Assembly (NCBI RefSeq): GCF_000230835.1
Contig: NZ_CM001240.1
Coordinates: 3,140,779 to 3,204,778 of the forward strand
DNA length: 64,000 bases
Direction of reading: 5' to 3'
From: Clostridium sp. DL-VIII
GTDB lineage: Bacteria > Bacillota > Clostridia > Clostridiales > Clostridiaceae
The position numbers and the translations under genes are program-made. Below, piece after piece: positions 42,250 through 51,360 of this stretch; position 1 is the stretch's first letter; each line of letters starts with the position of its first letter. The notes under the pieces are model-generated. The model was not told where the DNA came from and ran no database searches. It saw only the letters and a program-made list of their open reading frames with translations.

Positions 42250-42525
42250 TTGAAAATTAGCAATAACGTATTTTATTTAGCAAGCATTATATTTAGCATA
42301 CTTACAATTGTTTCACTATTCCTTTCATTTCCTTATTATGGAGATAGTTATATTGTAATGTTATTTTTGGGATTTACACAATTATTTAGCGGTTTATATC
42401 AAATCAAATTGTCACAAGGTTTAGATTCAAAAGAAACTCACAAGGGAAATAAGGCTGTTGGAATATTTTCAATAATTGTAGGCTTATTAATCATAATTGC
42501 TGATATTGCAAAGCTAATGTTTTAG
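42250..42525 (+). CDS. Small membrane protein, unknown
   Basis: This 91-residue protein starts at TTG 42250 after AGGAG. Three hydrophobic segments are seen (FYLASIIFSILTIVSLFLSF, YIVMLFLGFTQLFSGLYQI, VGIFSIIVGLLIIIADIA), with a polar loop between the second and third. It resembles DUF3953-type small membrane proteins, but only loosely. Confidence 0.6.
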   Translation: MKISNNVFYLASIIFSILTIVSLFLSFPYYGDSYIVMLFLGFTQLFSGLYQIKLSQGLDSKETHKGNKAVGIFSIIVGLLIIIADIAKLMF

Positions 42526-42762
42526 TTAAGTAATAGTAAAATATTATTTTATAAAAATAAATAACAGTTTTAAAACCGTAGTATTAAAGAGATTGTATCC
42601 GGAGTTTTTGCTTTGTAATATGAAGAAATTGTATGTAAGCAAAAAGATGCTATTAGACAACTTTATTTCAGAACTATTTATAAACTGGATATGTTAGGAA
42701 AGATATAGTTATAATTTTATTATAAGAATATCTTAAGCATTAACTTAGCATAGGAGGAGATT

Positions 42763-43386
42763 ATGAATAGTAAAATAATTTATCCAAGAACAGGGGATAA
42801 ACAGACAATATATTTGAAATCAGTTATTACAGATCCGAATATTATAGTTGGAGATTATACTATGTATAACGACTTTGTAAATGATCCAATAAAGTTTCAA
42901 AATAATAATGTATTATATCATTATCCTGTAAATGACGAAAAATTAATCATTGGTAAGTACTGTTCTATTGCTTGCAAAGCAAAATTTATGTTTACATCTG
43001 GGAGCCATAAGATATCATCCCTTTCAGCTTATCCATTTCCAATATTTTATGAGGAATGGGGATTAAATAGTAATGATATAACAGATGCTTGGGATAATAA
43101 GGGTGATATCGTAATAGGAAATGATGTCTGGATTGGTTATGAAGCAGTAATCATGCAAGGAGTCAATATAGGAGATGGTGCAATAATAGGAACAAGGGCT
43201 GTTGTAACGAAAGATGTCCCAAGCTATACAATTGTAGGAGGAATACCTGCAAAAGAAATTAGAAGACGTTTTTCTGAAGATGCAATAGCAAAATTAATAG
43301 AAATGCAATGGTGGAATTGGAACGATGAAAAAGTTCAAAAGAATTTGCACAGCATTATGAGTGGGAATATTAATTGTATAATCTAA
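42763..43386 (+). CDS. Vat-like xenobiotic O-acetyltransferase
   Basis: This 207-residue protein starts at ATG 42763 after TAGGAGGAG. It matches the Vat/CatB xenobiotic acyltransferase family. NNVLYHYPVNDEKLIIGKYCSIACKAKFMF precedes the catalytic His in FTSGSHKISS. Hexapeptide turns follow (GDIVIGNDVWIGYEAVIMQGVNIGDGAIIG), then AKLIEMQWWNWNDEKV. Relatives acetylate streptogramin A or chloramphenicol; whether this copy confers resistance is unproven. Confidence 0.87.
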   Translation: MNSKIIYPRTGDKQTIYLKSVITDPNIIVGDYTMYNDFVNDPIKFQNNNVLYHYPVNDEKLIIGKYCSIACKAKFMFTSGSHKISSLSAYPFPIFYEEWGLNSNDITDAWDNKGDIVIGNDVWIGYEAVIMQGVNIGDGAIIGTRAVVTKDVPSYTIVGGIPAKEIRRRFSEDAIAKLIEMQWWNWNDEKVQKNLHSIMSGNINCII

Positions 43387-43469
43387 AAAAGTAGTTAAAA
43401 GAGGCTATTTGCCTAGTAATAAAAAAGAATTTAGCAGTGAATTGGTTTAAAAATTGTAAAATAGAGAAT

Positions 43470-43495
43470 AAGGGAACTTTAAATAGAGTTCCCTT
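43470..43495. terminator. Bidirectional terminator
   Basis: AAGGGAACT pairs with AGTTCCCTT around TTAAATAG. It lies between the Vat-like gene and a convergent gene. Confidence 0.75.
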
Positions 43496-43515
43496 AAAAA
43501 TGATATATTTAGTTA

Positions 43516-43935
43516 TTAAAACTTAATATAATAAGATACAAAATTTACATTTACATTATTACTCCCAACTATAGTTGGAACTAATACATTAACAGGACCG
43601 TTATTAGAACTTTCAATTGGAGTTGGCTCAGGTTCTGGTGAAGATGTTTCAGAAAGCTCAGAGTTGTTTTTTAAAAAATCAATAAAATAAGATACATAAT
43701 TTATATTTACATCGTTACTATAAATTGTGGTTGGGACTAATACATTAACAACACCATTATTTTTAGTTTCTGCTGGAACTTGTTCAAGTACTGACTGTAT
43801 ATTATTTTCAGCATTTGCATCAGAGGTCATTTCAGCTTTTTTGATAGAAGGGTTATTTTCTTCAAAAATTTTTTCTATAGATTCACGTATTTCTTTTTCA
43901 AACTGCTCAAAATTTTCATTATTCAAAATCCCCAT
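43516..43935 (-). CDS. Unknown protein with two near-identical beta repeats
   Basis: The protein has 139 residues from ATG 43935, behind AAGGAGG; a longer frame to 43986 is unlikely. The N-terminal half is charged and helical (NFEQFEKEIRESIEKIFEEN). Two 29-residue repeats follow: NNGVVNVLVPTTIYSNDVNI then NYVSYFIDF, and NNGPVNVLVPTIVGSNNVNV then NFVSYYIKF, separated by an acidic, proline-rich linker (SSPEPEPTP). No signal peptide. Family unknown. Confidence 0.6.
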   Translation of the reverse strand: MGILNNENFEQFEKEIRESIEKIFEENNPSIKKAEMTSDANAENNIQSVLEQVPAETKNNGVVNVLVPTTIYSNDVNINYVSYFIDFLKNNSELSETSSPEPEPTPIESSNNGPVNVLVPTIVGSNNVNVNFVSYYIKF

Positions 43936-44116
43936 AGACAAGCCTCCTTGCAGTACGTTTAATATTAATATATTCATGGTATACATAATGTGTTACATGT
44001 AGTGTGAAGATTTTTTCTTTGCTACTTCATGTATTGAATAACTTCATTGCATGTGTAGTATTTTTTTTGAGCAATTTGTAGATTTGGTCAAAGCAGAGCC
44101 TAATAGCCACAAGGCT

Positions 44117-44446
44117 CTAATTAATAGTTTTGATTGTCTTAGTTAGCCTGGTCATATCTTCCAATAGAATTTTCTCATCCATAGTTACAAATAGATTCAT
44201 TGGACTTACAGAAGTTGGAGCACCTTTGGACACGTTAATTTTATAGGTTCTAATTCTTCTGTAATATTTGCTTCCTGCATTTAATGCCTTATTCATTAAC
44301 TCTATGTCATTGGGATTTTCGCTTAATTTAAAGAGAAGCTCATAATATTTTCTTTTATATGGTTTTGTCTCGAGTCCATTAAATAATATTTGAAATAATC
44401 CGACAGCAATACATGCTATAAGTATTATAAGAATTGTTATAAACAT
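44117..44446 (-). CDS. Small single-pass membrane protein, unknown
   Basis: The protein has 109 residues from ATG 44446, with GGAGAG 8 bases upstream. An N-terminal helix (FITILIILIACIAVGLFQIL) is followed by a basic cytoplasmic-type region (YKRKYYELLFKLSENPNDIELMNKALNAG) and SVSPMNLFVTMDEKILLEDM. Family unknown. Confidence 0.6.
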   Translation of the reverse strand: MFITILIILIACIAVGLFQILFNGLETKPYKRKYYELLFKLSENPNDIELMNKALNAGSKYYRRIRTYKINVSKGAPTSVSPMNLFVTMDEKILLEDMTRLTKTIKTIN

Positions 44447-44659
44447 AATATAATCTCTCCAATACAAATTGAAATATTATAATAATATTTATAAATTATA
44501 ACATGATATTTAGAAGTATAGGGAGATTTTACAAAAATATTATACTATGGAAATAAAAATGCTTGTAAAGAATTATAAAAGCAGGTCTATTCGAAGCAAA
44601 TACTAAATATTATGCAAAGTGATTTTTATTAATCTTTGTTACAATTATTTTGGAAAGTG

Positions 44660-44760
44660 TTGACCCTAACACTACGTCATAGTGTAATATAAAAATAGAG
44701 CTTGGATATATTAGCCAAAACTCATGGCCGGCAGAGTAATATATAGCAGACATAGCTCTA
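44660..44760 (+). promoter_or_regulatory. TipA-type MerR promoter and structured leader
   Basis: TTGACC (44660-44665) and TAATAT (44685-44690) are 19 bases apart, bridged by the dyad ACACTA-CGTCA-TAGTGT, a typical MerR-activated promoter. The leader then holds a long hairpin: TAGAGCT (44696-44702) pairs with AGCTCTA (44754-44760), with ATATATTA/TAATATAT inside, ending 12 bases before the GAGGTG ribosome site. The leader may modulate translation or mRNA stability. Confidence 0.7.
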
Positions 44761-44783
44761 AAATCTAATTTTGAGGTGTAGCA

Positions 44784-45944
44784 ATGAGGACAATAAAACA
44801 AGTTGCGGATTTAACAGGGATAAGTGTGCGTGCATTGCATTATTATGATGAAATAGGCTTGTTAAAACCAAGTGGAATTACTGAAGCAGGGTACAGGCTC
44901 TATGATGAGGAGGCTCTTAAAACTTTGCAGCAGATTTTATTTTTTAAAGAGCTTGATATGCCTTTAAAGGATGTTAAAGAAATAATGCTCAGTCCATATT
45001 TTGATAAAATGGAAGCACTAAAAAATCAGAAAAAGCTGCTTATTCTAAAAAGAAAAAGATTAGATGGTTTAATTGAGCTTATAAATAAAACCTTAAAAGG
45101 AGAAGGCACTATGAATTTTAAAGAATTTGATATGAGTGAATATTACAATGTATTAGAAGAATTTAAAGAGGAACATGAAGATACGGTAATTAAAATGTAT
45201 GGCAGCATAGACAAGTATAATGAATTAATTGAAAGAGGTAAGTCTAAGAAAGATGAAATTGCTAAAATGGCAATAAAGCAATATGGAAGTATAGAAAGAT
45301 ATGCTAAAGCTGTAAGGAATAATCTGAATAATAGTTCTATGTTTACTTTAGCAGAGAAAATTGATAAGTTTAAAAAAGATTGCTTGGAAAATAAGCATCC
45401 TAAATTAAAAGAATTATATGAAAGACTTACAGCTGACTTAAGTAAAGATCCTTTATCAAAGGAGATTCAAGAAATTGCTGAAGAAATAGTAAATACAGCT
45501 AAAAAAGATTATGAAGCTTTCAAAGGTGAAAGGGGAGAAGATTGCTGGTACTATATGACAAATTTTTATTTAGTATATCCTGAATGGATGGAAGCAGTTG
45601 ATAAGAAATATGGAAATGGCGCATCTAAATTTATTGGAGAAGCTTTAAAAAAATGTCCTATCACTAAGTTGCCTAAAATAGAAGAATTATATGAGAATCT
45701 TACATCTGATTTAAGTAAAGATCCATATTCAAAAGATATTCAAGAGATTGCTCATGAAATAGCAAATGAGACTAAAAAAAATACTGAAGCGCTAAAAGTA
45801 GATGCGGGAGAAAATAATTTAGGGTATACAGCAGAACTCTATTTGACAAATGCTACTTGTATAAAAGTAACTGATAAAAAGTATGGAAGTGGTTCAGCTA
45901 AATTTATTGGAGAAGCTTTAAAATTTTATTCTGAAAATAATTAG
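44784..45944 (+). CDS. TipA-like MerR regulator with duplicated TipAS half-domain
   Basis: This 386-residue protein starts at ATG 44784 after TTGAGGTG. The MerR HTH (IKQVADLTGISVRALHYYDEIGLL) and coiled coil lead to a TipAS drug-binding domain (MYGSIDKYNELIERGKSKKD and the related IKQYGSIERYAKAVRNN). The segment LKELYERLTADLSKDPLSKE to KKYGNGASKFIGEALK is then repeated as IEELYENLTSDLSKDPYSKD to KKYGSGSAKFIGEALK. The protein is therefore about 130 residues longer than usual. TipA proteins bind and trap antibiotics; the duplication could add a second pocket. Confidence 0.88.
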   Translation: MRTIKQVADLTGISVRALHYYDEIGLLKPSGITEAGYRLYDEEALKTLQQILFFKELDMPLKDVKEIMLSPYFDKMEALKNQKKLLILKRKRLDGLIELINKTLKGEGTMNFKEFDMSEYYNVLEEFKEEHEDTVIKMYGSIDKYNELIERGKSKKDEIAKMAIKQYGSIERYAKAVRNNLNNSSMFTLAEKIDKFKKDCLENKHPKLKELYERLTADLSKDPLSKEIQEIAEEIVNTAKKDYEAFKGERGEDCWYYMTNFYLVYPEWMEAVDKKYGNGASKFIGEALKKCPITKLPKIEELYENLTSDLSKDPYSKDIQEIAHEIANETKKNTEALKVDAGENNLGYTAELYLTNATCIKVTDKKYGSGSAKFIGEALKFYSENN

Positions 45945-46025
45945 AAATGGAACACATAGTTAGATTAAAAAATGTATGAAAAAGAAAAGGAAAAAAGGGA
46001 TAAGCTAATAGATATTATTAATATT

Positions 46026-46052
46026 GAAGGAGGCGGCCCTCCTTCTTTTCTC
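46026..46052 (+). terminator. Terminator of the TipA-like gene
   Basis: GAAGGAGG pairs with CCTCCTTC across a CGGC-type loop, followed by TTTTCT. Confidence 0.8.
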
Positions 46053-46150
46053 TAGAATAAGTCTATTAATAAATCCTGTAAATATAAAATGTATATACAA
46101 GAATTAAATAATTATGTATATGACATGGATGAATAATATTAAGAAGTTTA

Positions 46151-47008
46151 TCAATGAAAATTGGAGATATGGTTATTGGCTATATTAATGAAGCTTTTAA
46201 GTAAAGTGTTTATTTTTAAATTTTTATTGACTATAAATGTAACTTCTAATTCGTTAAAGTTTTCCTTTAAATCATAAACAAAAAAATTATTATTTTTAGG
46301 TAAAATACTTCTTGGTAAAAGTGATATTCCTAGACCTTCAGAGATACCTTTAATAATAGATTCTAATGAATCAAATTCAATAACAGCGGCAGGCTTAGAA
46401 TTATTGTAAATCAACCATCTTTGCAACAGTTTACGATAGGGACAATTAGCATCTGAAGCTACTATTATTGGAGTAGTTAAGTTATTAATATCAGCAATGT
46501 TTATTGACGACACTAGTGCAAGTTCTTCTTTGAAAGTAATGACTTTTTTTATTTGTGAAGATGAAGTGTTGTAAGATATAAAGGCGCCATCTAATTCACC
46601 TCCTATGATCATATCTAGAAGTGTTTTTTGTTTTTCTGTTTTTAGTATTAAAGATACGTCTTGATTTTTCTCATAAAATAAAGAAAATAATTTAGGTAAA
46701 ATGGAAGCGGAAATAGTTTGAGCAGCTCCTATTTTAATAGTTGAAGTGACTTTAGCATGAAGAAACTCCTCATTAACTTCATCGATTAATTCAAGAATTT
46801 TATCTGTATATTTAAGTAATTTTTCTCCGTTAGATGTAATTATCGTACCCTTATTGTTTCTAACGAATAAAGTAGTGTTCAATTTATTTTCAAGCAATTT
46901 AATGCGCATAGTTATATTTGATTGTGCATAACCAAGTTTCAAAGCGGCTTTTGATATAGATTTTTCATAAGCAACTGTTTGAAATATTTTTAAATCATTA
47001 ATTTCCAT
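46151..47008 (-). CDS. LysR-family regulator
   Basis: This 285-residue protein starts at ATG 47008. The HTH (EINDLKIFQTVAYEKSISKAALKLGYAQSNITMRIKLLENKL) and the substrate-binding domain (TIKIGAAQTISASILPKLFSLF, GELDGAFISYNTSS, GISEGLGISLLPRSIL) are complete. It is divergent from a DUF4865 gene, and a symmetric ATCACT-GTT-AGTGAT site lies between them. Confidence 0.9.
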   Translation of the reverse strand: MEINDLKIFQTVAYEKSISKAALKLGYAQSNITMRIKLLENKLNTTLFVRNNKGTIITSNGEKLLKYTDKILELIDEVNEEFLHAKVTSTIKIGAAQTISASILPKLFSLFYEKNQDVSLILKTEKQKTLLDMIIGGELDGAFISYNTSSSQIKKVITFKEELALVSSINIADINNLTTPIIVASDANCPYRKLLQRWLIYNNSKPAAVIEFDSLESIIKGISEGLGISLLPRSILPKNNNFFVYDLKENFNELEVTFIVNKNLKINTLLKSFINIANNHISNFH

Positions 47009-47052
47009 AGAGTAGAAACCTTTCATTTCATTAAAACTGATTTATCTTTGCC

Positions 47053-47067
47053 ATCACTGTTAGTGAT
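47053..47067. promoter_or_regulatory. Candidate LysR operator
   Basis: ATCACTGTTAGTGAT is a 15-bp dyad (6-bp arms, 3-base centre) about 45 bases from the lysR start and 130 bases before the DUF4865 gene. It has LysR-type symmetry. Confidence 0.6.
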
Positions 47068-47198
47068 ATTAAAGATTATTTATAAGTATTATACAATTTT
47101 TATAGGAAAAGTTAAACTGTAAGAGTAAAAACTTATGGATGAGTTGATAATAGTTTTATTTAAAAAATAAAAAAGAAGTGAAAGGGAGGCTAAAGAAA

Positions 47199-47738
47199 AT
47201 GATAGCAATGCAATATAAGATTATATTACCAATGGATTATGATATGAAAATAATAAAGGATAGAGTGAAAAATAACGGATATAAAACAGATGGATTTGAG
47301 GATTTGAAGTTTAAATTATATTTAATAACAGAAAAAGGAAAGAATAAGAATTTACAAAATAGCTATTGCCCTTTATATATTTGGAAGGATAGTAATGGAT
47401 TAAACAAGTTCTTATTTAATGGCTTTTATGACAATATAATAACTTCCTTTGGATGGCAGAAAGTAAATGTAGGAATACCGTTAATTGATACAATAACAGA
47501 AAGACTTAAAAATAGTAAGTATTTATTTGAAATATCAAGAGAAATACAGCCACAAGAAAGCCTCAATAATCTAAAAGATAAAATAGAACAAGATATCCCT
47601 AGAATTAAAGAAACAGAATATATGGTTATTTATAATCCAGACAAGTGGAAATATAATGTATTTTACTTTATAGATGATTTAAGTGAGTTAAAATCTGAGG
47701 AAGGAATAATTTATGATATACTTCATATATCAATATAA
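47199..47738 (+). CDS. DUF4865-family protein
   Basis: The protein has 179 residues from ATG 47199, behind GGGAGG; an in-frame GTG at 47178 precedes that site. MIAMQYKIILPMDYDMKIIK and the following VKNNGYKTDGFEDLKFKLYL match the DUF4865 family. These genes usually sit next to a LysR regulator, as here. Biochemical function unknown. Confidence 0.8.
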   Translation: MIAMQYKIILPMDYDMKIIKDRVKNNGYKTDGFEDLKFKLYLITEKGKNKNLQNSYCPLYIWKDSNGLNKFLFNGFYDNIITSFGWQKVNVGIPLIDTITERLKNSKYLFEISREIQPQESLNNLKDKIEQDIPRIKETEYMVIYNPDKWKYNVFYFIDDLSELKSEEGIIYDILHISI

Positions 47739-47916
47739 CATTATGCACGAAGTAAGGATAAAATTGAAGTATTCTTTATAGAATAATTTTATAAATGTAT
47801 GTGTATGTAGAGAATGTGAAATGTCATATTATTGTCACAAATCTTTTGTATTATATAAATATAAAGTAGTTAAAACATTATTTACCCCTTAATTAAATAA
47901 ATATTAGTCAGTATTT

Positions 47917-47955
47917 AGAATGGTCTATAACACCCTAGTAGATCATTCTTTTTTT
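47917..47955 (+). terminator. Terminator after the DUF4865 gene
   Basis: AGAATGGTCTA pairs with TAGATCATTCT (one G-T) and runs into eight T. Further on in the same gap, GATATTCAA (48010-48018) and TTGAATATC (48035-48043) form a perfect 9-bp dyad upstream of the DUF2975 gene, a possible operator. Confidence 0.75.
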
Positions 47956-48095
47956 TATTTATGATAACTGTTTTAAGGTATATTAGAGTACTTAATTGAA
48001 TGGTCTTTTGATATTCAAAACTAATGAATGTATGTTGAATATCTTCAGTAAAAGTGATATATTGGTAATATTGTATTTAGTAAGGAGATTTTTGC

Positions 48096-48542
48096 GTGAA
48101 AAAACATTTAGTAGTTAGTTTTAGTAAAGTGTTATTGAACATTACATTAATTATGTTAGGCCTATCAATATTATGGTTTATAACAATAGGATTACCTTTT
48201 AGATTTAATATTAATACTTGTATCGGTCTTATACTGTCTTTAGTGTATTTATTAATAGTATACGATTTGCGTAAAATTGTGTATAGCACTAATTCAACAC
48301 CATTTTGCTTAGATAATGTTAAGCGATTTAAGAGAATCGGATATTATATGATTTTAATAGCAGTAATTGATGGAGTTATAAATTGGAAAAAGGAAAGCAA
48401 TTTTGAGTTTATTGGTACACAATCTGGATCTCTAAAAGGGAGCTTTGTCATGTGTATTATACTTGCATGTATAGCTTTAGTTTTATCAGAAATATTTAAG
48501 CAGGCGGTCGAGCTAAAAAATGACAATGACATTACAGTTTAA
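48096..48542 (+). CDS. DUF2975-family membrane protein
   Basis: This 148-residue protein starts at GTG 48096 after AAGGAG. Four hydrophobic helices are arranged as in DUF2975 (VVSFSKVLLNITLIMLGLSILWF, NINTCIGLILSLVYLLIVYDL, GYYMILIAVIDGVI, GSFVMCIILACIALVLSEIF), with PFCLDNVKRFKRIGY between helices 2 and 3. DUF2975 genes normally precede a small Cro-type regulator gene; none follows here, only a mini-FtsX gene 25 bases on. Confidence 0.8.
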   Translation: MKKHLVVSFSKVLLNITLIMLGLSILWFITIGLPFRFNINTCIGLILSLVYLLIVYDLRKIVYSTNSTPFCLDNVKRFKRIGYYMILIAVIDGVINWKKESNFEFIGTQSGSLKGSFVMCIILACIALVLSEIFKQAVELKNDNDITV

Positions 48543-48567
48543 AGGAGCATAGAATGGAGTTAAGTCT

Positions 48568-49152
48568 ATGAATATTGATAAATTTAAATATTTCTTTTTA
48601 GATGCAGTGAGGGACTTAAAACGAAATATTACACTAACAGTTTTTTCGGTAATTAGTGTAGGCGCAACTTTTTTTATTGTTGGATTATTTTTAATATATT
48701 TGTTGTCATTTGATAAAAATTCTCCAACAATTTTTATAAACAATAAAGAAATGATTGTAGTTTTTAGATGGCTTAAAATTGCAGTTTTTTTTATACTGCC
48801 ATTTCTTTCGCTATTTTTAATTGTAAATACATTTAAGATGGCCACATTTCAAAGAATGAATGAAATAAATATAATGAAGTTTGTTGGAGCTACCAACTGG
48901 TTTATTCGCTGGCCATTTATTATTGAAGGCGCTATTATAGGAATTGGAGGAGCTCTGATAGGAAATTTATCACTATTCTCTGTATATAGCTTAGTTTACT
49001 ATAAAATAATTGGGTTTTCACCAGAAATAACTCTTGTACAGCCTGTGTCCATAATAAATTCAATGTTTTTGCCATTTATAATAGCTGGGATATTTATAGG
49101 ACCTATTGGAAGTATCCTTGCTTTGAGAAAAATTCTTAAATATGTAGTTTGA
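48568..49152 (+). CDS. FtsX-like permease lacking the extracellular domain
   Basis: This 194-residue protein reads as FtsX from end to end: FFLDAVRDLKRNITLTVFSV at the N-terminus, then NTFKMATFQRMNEINIMKFV, GATNWFIRWPFIIEGAIIGI and a last helix ending RKILKYVV. Canonical FtsX has about 100 extra residues outside the membrane between helices 1 and 2. Here only about 20 (SFDKNSPTIFINNKEMIVVF) remain. No ftsE is adjacent. It could be an orphan with a new partner or a degenerating copy. Confidence 0.75.
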   Translation: MNIDKFKYFFLDAVRDLKRNITLTVFSVISVGATFFIVGLFLIYLLSFDKNSPTIFINNKEMIVVFRWLKIAVFFILPFLSLFLIVNTFKMATFQRMNEINIMKFVGATNWFIRWPFIIEGAIIGIGGALIGNLSLFSVYSLVYYKIIGFSPEITLVQPVSIINSMFLPFIIAGIFIGPIGSILALRKILKYVV

Positions 49153-49234
49153 GAAATAAGATAAAATATATATAAGTATTTTTAAATTGTAAAAAGAACT
49201 GCTAAAATTCTAAGCAGTTCTTTCTTTATAGTCT

Positions 49235-50791
49235 CTATATTATTTTAGTTGTCCAATCTTCGCAGTTCCAAGTTTCTGTAATTATATCTCTATAAAATTC
49301 AGGTTCATGGGAAACTAAAAGAATTGTTCCTTTATATTCTTTTAAAGCTCTCTTAAGTTCATCCTTTGCATCAACATCTAGGTGATTAGTAGGTTCGTCT
49401 AAGATTAAGATGTTTGTTTCATTGTTTAAAATTTTACAAAGTCTAACCTTTGCAGCTTCTCCTCCTGATAAAACTCTTATTTGAGATTCAAGCTGTTTTG
49501 TTGTAAGTCCGCATTTAGCTAAAGCAGCTCTTATTTGATATTGAGTGTAACCAGGGAATTCCTGCCATACTTCTTCGATGCAAGTATTGCGGTTATCGCC
49601 TCTATCTTCCTGCTCAAAATAACCTATGTATTGATAATCTCCAAGATGAACTTCTCCGCTTAAAGGTTTAATTTTTCCAAGTAAGCTCTTAAGTAATGTT
49701 GATTTACCAAGACCATTAGCTCCAACTAAAGCTATTTTTTGCCCTCTTTCCATATATAAGTTAAGTGGTTTTGTAAGAGGTGAGTCATAACCTATAACTA
49801 AATCTTTAGTTTCAAAGATTACTTTGCCTGAAGCTCTAGCTGTTTTGAAATCAAATTCTGGCTTTGGCTTTTCCTTTGAAAGTTCAATTACGTCCATTTT
49901 ATCTAATTTCTTTTGTCTTGATTTAGCCATGTTAGCAGTAGCAACGTTAGCCTTATTTCTAGCAACGAAATCTTCAAGTCTTGCAATTTCCTTTTGTTGC
50001 TTTTCATAAGCAGCTTCTAATTTTTCTTTATTTATTGCATATATCCTTTGGAATTCATCATAATCTCCAACATATCGTGTAAGCTTTCTTTCATCTACAT
50101 GATATATTAAATTAACTACTGAATTTAAAAATGGAATATCATGTGAAATTAATATAAATGCATTTTCATAAGATTGAAGATATCTCTTAAGCCATTCTAC
50201 ATGCTCTTCATCTAAATAGTTAGTAGGCTCATCTAAAAGTAGAATATCAGGAGATTGGAGTAGAAGCTTTCCTAAAAGAATTTTAGTTCTTTGTCCACCT
50301 GACAAGTCATCAACATCTCTATCTAAGCCTAAATCTAAAAGTCCAAGGCCTTTTGCAACTTCTTCAACCTTTGGATCAATTACATAAAAACCATTGTGAT
50401 CAAGCATATCTTGAATTGTAGCTGTTCTTTCAAGCATTTTATTTAATTCATCTTCAGTACAGTCGCCCATTTTTTCATATAAGGAATTCATTTCAGTTTC
50501 TAGATCAAATAGATACTTAAAAGCATCCTTTAATGCATCTCTAATACTTTGTCCTTTTGTTAGCGCAGCGTGCTGATCCATGTAGCCAACTCTTACATTA
50601 TTTGACCAGATTACATTACCCTCATCAGGCATAAGTTTTCCGGTTACTATATTCATAAATGTTGATTTACCTTCACCATTAGCACCAATAAGACCAACAT
50701 GTTCTCCCTTTAATAATCTAAATGAAACATCTTCAAAGATAGCTCTATCCCCAAAACCGTGATTCATATTTTTAACTGTAAGTATGCTCAT
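49235..50791 (-). CDS. ABC-F family ATPase
   Basis: This 518-residue soluble protein has two ABC domains: GANGEGKSTFMN with LSGGQRTKILLGKLLL and DEPTNYLD, and GANGLGKSTLLKS with LSGGEAAKVRLCKIL and DEPTNHLD. The charged interdomain linker is ENAFILISHD...YEKQQKEIARLEDFVARN. There is no membrane part. ABC-F proteins act on ribosomes, as translation factors or antibiotic-resistance factors. Domain proportions suit the YbiT-like housekeeping type. The start follows TAGGAGG. Confidence 0.92.
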   Translation of the reverse strand: MSILTVKNMNHGFGDRAIFEDVSFRLLKGEHVGLIGANGEGKSTFMNIVTGKLMPDEGNVIWSNNVRVGYMDQHAALTKGQSIRDALKDAFKYLFDLETEMNSLYEKMGDCTEDELNKMLERTATIQDMLDHNGFYVIDPKVEEVAKGLGLLDLGLDRDVDDLSGGQRTKILLGKLLLQSPDILLLDEPTNYLDEEHVEWLKRYLQSYENAFILISHDIPFLNSVVNLIYHVDERKLTRYVGDYDEFQRIYAINKEKLEAAYEKQQKEIARLEDFVARNKANVATANMAKSRQKKLDKMDVIELSKEKPKPEFDFKTARASGKVIFETKDLVIGYDSPLTKPLNLYMERGQKIALVGANGLGKSTLLKSLLGKIKPLSGEVHLGDYQYIGYFEQEDRGDNRNTCIEEVWQEFPGYTQYQIRAALAKCGLTTKQLESQIRVLSGGEAAKVRLCKILNNETNILILDEPTNHLDVDAKDELKRALKEYKGTILLVSHEPEFYRDIITETWNCEDWTTKII

Positions 50792-51062
50792 TGTTACCTC
50801 CTAAGTTCTTATAAAATATATAAAATAATGAAAATTATTACCATGATTTAATTCGTAATTGTAATATACATATTATCAATATCCATAATAGTTTAAATGA
50901 TATAAATATAATATGTCAAAGTAATTTTAAAAAAATATTAATGGAGATAAAATGAATTACTTGAATTTATTAAAAGAAATCAAATTTTTATTAATAATAT
51001 TCCTATTTTGGGGCAAACTTATAGCATAAATAAATTCATTTTATAAAAGGGAGGAATTATAC

Positions 51063-51227
51063 ATGGTTGATTTTACTAAAGAAATAAAAGAAAGAGCTGA
51101 GAAGATGGGCTATGAAATGAAAGGAATAGCGCAAGATATGGAAAGTGAAATGCGCAGCATGAGGGAGTTAGTGAAGGAAAAGGCTGAAAAATTAGGCGAT
51201 GAAATAAGAAACAAAATATTGAGATAA
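51063..51227 (+). CDS. Small highly charged helical protein
   Basis: This 54-residue ORF starts at ATG 51063 after AAGGGAGG. It is entirely charged amphipathic helix (FTKEIKERAEKMGYEMKGIA, MRELVKEKAEKLGDEIRNKI), with a roughly 40-residue internal repetition of the A-E-K-[ML]-G motif. It resembles small coiled-coil or stress proteins; family unknown. A terminator follows at 51248-51287. Confidence 0.6.
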   Translation: MVDFTKEIKERAEKMGYEMKGIAQDMESEMRSMRELVKEKAEKLGDEIRNKILR

Positions 51228-51247
51228 TTAATGAAGAAATTAAAAAG

Positions 51248-51287
51248 ATAGTAAATTTGGTCAATCCCATTTTTACTATTTTTTTAT
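51248..51287 (+). terminator. Terminator after the small helical protein
   Basis: ATAGTAAA pairs with TTTACTAT, with TGG/CCA pairing inside, followed by seven T. Confidence 0.7.
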
Positions 51288-51360
51288 GAAAAAGTTCTCT
51301 ATAAGTTATTTATTCTTAATTATAAATGAACAACTTCTGATAATAAAATACTTATAACTA

